Source: Halolamina litorea
GTDB lineage: Archaea > Halobacteriota > Halobacteria > Halobacteriales > Haloferacaceae
Length of the DNA stretch: 64,000 nucleotides
NCBI RefSeq assembly: GCF_026616205.1
Contig: NZ_JANHGR010000001.1
Span: 1,612,001-1,676,000, forward strand
Direction of reading: 5' to 3'
Shown: positions 62,472 through 64,000 of the stretch, one piece after another
Numbering within the stretch: position 1 is the first letter of the stretch
How the letters are laid out: the number at the start of each line of letters is the position of its first letter
Made by a program: the position numbers and the translations under genes
Notes under the pieces: model-generated
What the model saw: the letters and a program-made list of their open reading frames with translations, nothing else
What the model was told of the DNA's origin: nothing
The model's database searches: none

Positions 62472-63249
62472 CGGTCGGTGCCTCGGCGCTGTGACGCGTC
62501 GACGCCTCCGCATGGGCGTCGTCGGTCGTGAGTTCGAGGAACGCGTCCTCGAGCGACCGGGCCTCGCCGGTCTCGGCGCGCTGTTGGAGGTCGGCCGGCG
62601 AGCCCTCCGCGACGAGGTCACCGTCGTAGAGGATACCCACGTCGTCGGCGACGGCCTCGACGACCGGGAGGATGTGCGTCGAGAGGAAGACGGTGGTCCC
62701 GGAGTCGGCCCGCTCCGCAATGAGTTCCCGGAGCGTCCGGGCGGCTCGCGGGTCGAGTCCGGAGGTCGGTTCGTCGAGGAACAGCACGTCCGGGTCGTGG
62801 AGCGTCGCCTGCACGTAGGCGACCTTCTGGCGCATCCCCTTCGAGTAGTCGGCGATGCGGGAGCCGGCGTCCTCGGGCGGGAGGTCGAGCCGGGAGAGCA
62901 GGTCGTCGGCGCGCTCGCGGGCGGCCTCGGGGTCGAGGTCCCGGAGCCCGGCGGCGTAGTCGAGCTGTTCGTACGCCGTCGCGTGGTCGTACAGCGGCGG
63001 CTCCTCGGGGAGATAGCCGATCCGCGGCCTGAGTCGGTCGCGGTCGGTGGTCTCGACGCCGGCGACCTCGGCACGGCCGCGCGTAGGCCGAACGAGACCG
63101 GTGAGCATCCGCATTGTCGTCGTCTTCCCGGCGCCGTTGGGGCCGAGGAAGCCGAAGACCGTCCCGGCGTCGACGGCGAGGTCGAGGCCGGCGACGGCGA
63201 CGGTCGAACCGTACTGCTTGGTCAGATCGGTCGTCTGGATGGCGGGCAT
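62464..63249 (-). CDS. ABC-type exporter ATPase
   Basis: The 261-residue protein has Walker A GPNGAGKTTTMRML, signature YSKGMRQK, Walker B VLFLDEPTSGLDP and a switch His in LSTHILP. The first residues, MPAIQTTDLTKQYGSTVAVAGLDLAVDAGTVFGFLG, fit the CcmA/NatA class. It is first in a cluster with the permease and the DUF6498-like membrane protein. The ATG at 63249 is the only close start. Confidence 0.94.
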   Translation of the reverse strand: MPAIQTTDLTKQYGSTVAVAGLDLAVDAGTVFGFLGPNGAGKTTTMRMLTGLVRPTRGRAEVAGVETTDRDRLRPRIGYLPEEPPLYDHATAYEQLDYAAGLRDLDPEAARERADDLLSRLDLPPEDAGSRIADYSKGMRQKVAYVQATLHDPDVLFLDEPTSGLDPRAARTLRELIAERADSGTTVFLSTHILPVVEAVADDVGILYDGDLVAEGSPADLQQRAETGEARSLEDAFLELTTDDAHAEASTRHSAEAPTDG

Positions 63250-63360
63250 GGTGACGAGCGGGGACTCGCTCGTGGGTTGCTGGCGGTGCCGGCCTCAAAG
63301 GCGTACCGACGCCGTGTGGAGCCCGGAAGGGCTTTGTCGCCGGGCCATAGCCAGTCGTAC

Positions 63361-63585
63361 GTGTCCGCACCCTCAGACGGGAGCCCGCTGGTCAGCGGCG
63401 CCCGGCTCGTGACCGCCTTCGGGCTCGCCTTCCTCGCCAACCTGCTCGACTGGCAGCTACTCGGGCTGATCGGCGTCGGGGGCGTGGGAGAACTACTTCT
63501 GAACACCCTCGTCCACGGGGTCGGAATCTACGTCGGGGTCACCATCGCCGCGTGGGTCAACCGCCCCAACGAGCCGGCGGACTGA
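63361..63585 (+). CDS. Small membrane protein, 74 residues
   Basis: Starting with a GTG at 63361 (SAPSDGSPLVSGARL), it has one or two hydrophobic segments, RLVTAFGLAFLANLLDW and a second LLLNTLVHGVGIYVGVTIAAW. The conserved-looking DWQLLGLIGVGGVGEL between them is a loop or re-entrant part. Divergent from the ABC ATPase gene across 111 bases. No family was recognised. Confidence 0.7.
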   Translation: MSAPSDGSPLVSGARLVTAFGLAFLANLLDWQLLGLIGVGGVGELLLNTLVHGVGIYVGVTIAAWVNRPNEPAD

Positions 63586-63593
63586 TACCCGAT

Positions 63594-63950
63594 TCAGGCG
63601 TACTTCGCGGCCGCCCGCAGCGCGGTGTCGGTCCACACAGCGACGATGATTCCCAGTTCGGCGGCAGTCGGCAGCCCGTTCGGGAAGAGGAAGTAGACGA
63701 CCAGCGCCAGCGCGATGAACACCGCGAGCGGCGGCACGTCGTCGACGGGCGTCTCGTGGGTACCAGTGTAGTAGAACGTCGCCCCGGCGACGACGCCGAC
63801 GACGACGGCCCCGGCGAGGACCGGTGCCGCAGGCAGCGCCGGCACCGCTCCACCCCAGAGTTCGAGGTAGATCAACGCCGTCGCGACGACGGCGATCAGT
63901 GCCGAGATCAGCACCGACTCCGAGATATCCGACTCCGCGTTCTCGTCCAT
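63594..63950 (-). CDS. Small membrane protein, 118 residues
   Basis: It starts MDENAESDISESVLI and has four hydrophobic segments: ALIAVVATALIYLELWG, APVLAGAVVVGVVAGATFYY, AVFIALALVVYFLF and LGIIVAVWTDTALRAAA. The ATG at 63950 is used; an earlier one adds five residues. It converges on the 74-residue membrane protein gene, with eight bases between stops. Function is unknown. Confidence 0.75.
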   Translation of the reverse strand: MDENAESDISESVLISALIAVVATALIYLELWGGAVPALPAAPVLAGAVVVGVVAGATFYYTGTHETPVDDVPPLAVFIALALVVYFLFPNGLPTAAELGIIVAVWTDTALRAAAKYA

Positions 63951-64000
63951 GCCGGCACCTGACACGCGAGGGGAAAAAGCGTGCCCTTCGAGCGCCGGAC

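Overview
The window is chromosomal DNA from a halophilic archaeon of class Halobacteria. The evidence is its very high GC content, its acidic predicted proteins, many leaderless-looking starts with a TATA-like box 25-30 bases upstream, archaeal-type S-adenosylmethionine synthetase, TrmB and archaeal pilin families, and a tRNA-Trp gene with the large haloarchaeal bulge-helix-bulge intron. The genus cannot be fixed from sequence alone. About 65 protein genes, one intron-containing tRNA and one broken small gene are supported. No rRNA, CRISPR array or intact insertion sequence was seen.

Layout. Positions 1-9,400 hold housekeeping genes: HflX GTPase, SlyD-like FKBP, a PEBP lipoprotein, a CYTH phosphatase-like protein, SAM synthetase, a CNNM/CBS membrane protein, a degenerate RAD55-like protein and ThiI. 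Positions 9,500-17,750 hold a cysteine synthase-like enzyme, two thioredoxin-fold proteins, SurE, a type II NADH dehydrogenase-like flavoprotein and a CBS-domain protein. Positions 17,850-25,060 hold a partial menaquinone pathway: menD, an unknown membrane protein, menB, then menA-menC. menF and menE are not in the window. Positions 25,200-27,330 hold a tetR-MATE efflux operon with a perfect palindrome at its promoter. Positions 27,400-30,110 hold metY-metX for methionine synthesis. Positions 30,200-37,560 hold an NhaC antiporter, two small transcription regulators, a TrmB-linked RND exporter, a TVP38-type protein and an SDR enzyme.

Positions 37,620-39,540 form a segment of about 50% GC in a roughly 70% GC chromosome. 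It carries two tandem type IV pilin genes, a frameshifted ribbon-helix-helix-like gene and several hundred bases of uninterpretable sequence, and it stops at the 3' end of tRNA-Trp. This looks like an old insertion at a tRNA gene. The tRNA-Trp intron itself encodes a box C/D RNA whose two guides place the modified nucleotides at C34 and U39.

Positions 39,760-48,500 hold small conserved haloarchaeal proteins, a second NADH dehydrogenase-like flavoprotein, a multi-domain histidine kinase, kynureninase, an AIR-synthase-family protein, an AbrB-like protein and a duplicated LEA-type lipid-anchored or membrane-anchored protein. Positions 48,495-57,976 hold a P1B-type metal ATPase with unusual cysteine losses and a complete peptide or nickel type ABC importer (substrate-binding protein, two permeases, two ATPases). 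Positions 58,146-63,950 hold a metallophosphoesterase, small membrane proteins, a large membrane protein and an ABC export pair.

No single dramatic new system is obvious. The best leads are the low-GC pilin segment at tRNA-Trp, the metal ATPase lacking the usual cysteines, the TetR and TrmB operators, the unknown membrane protein inside the men cluster, and the degenerate RAD55-like protein.
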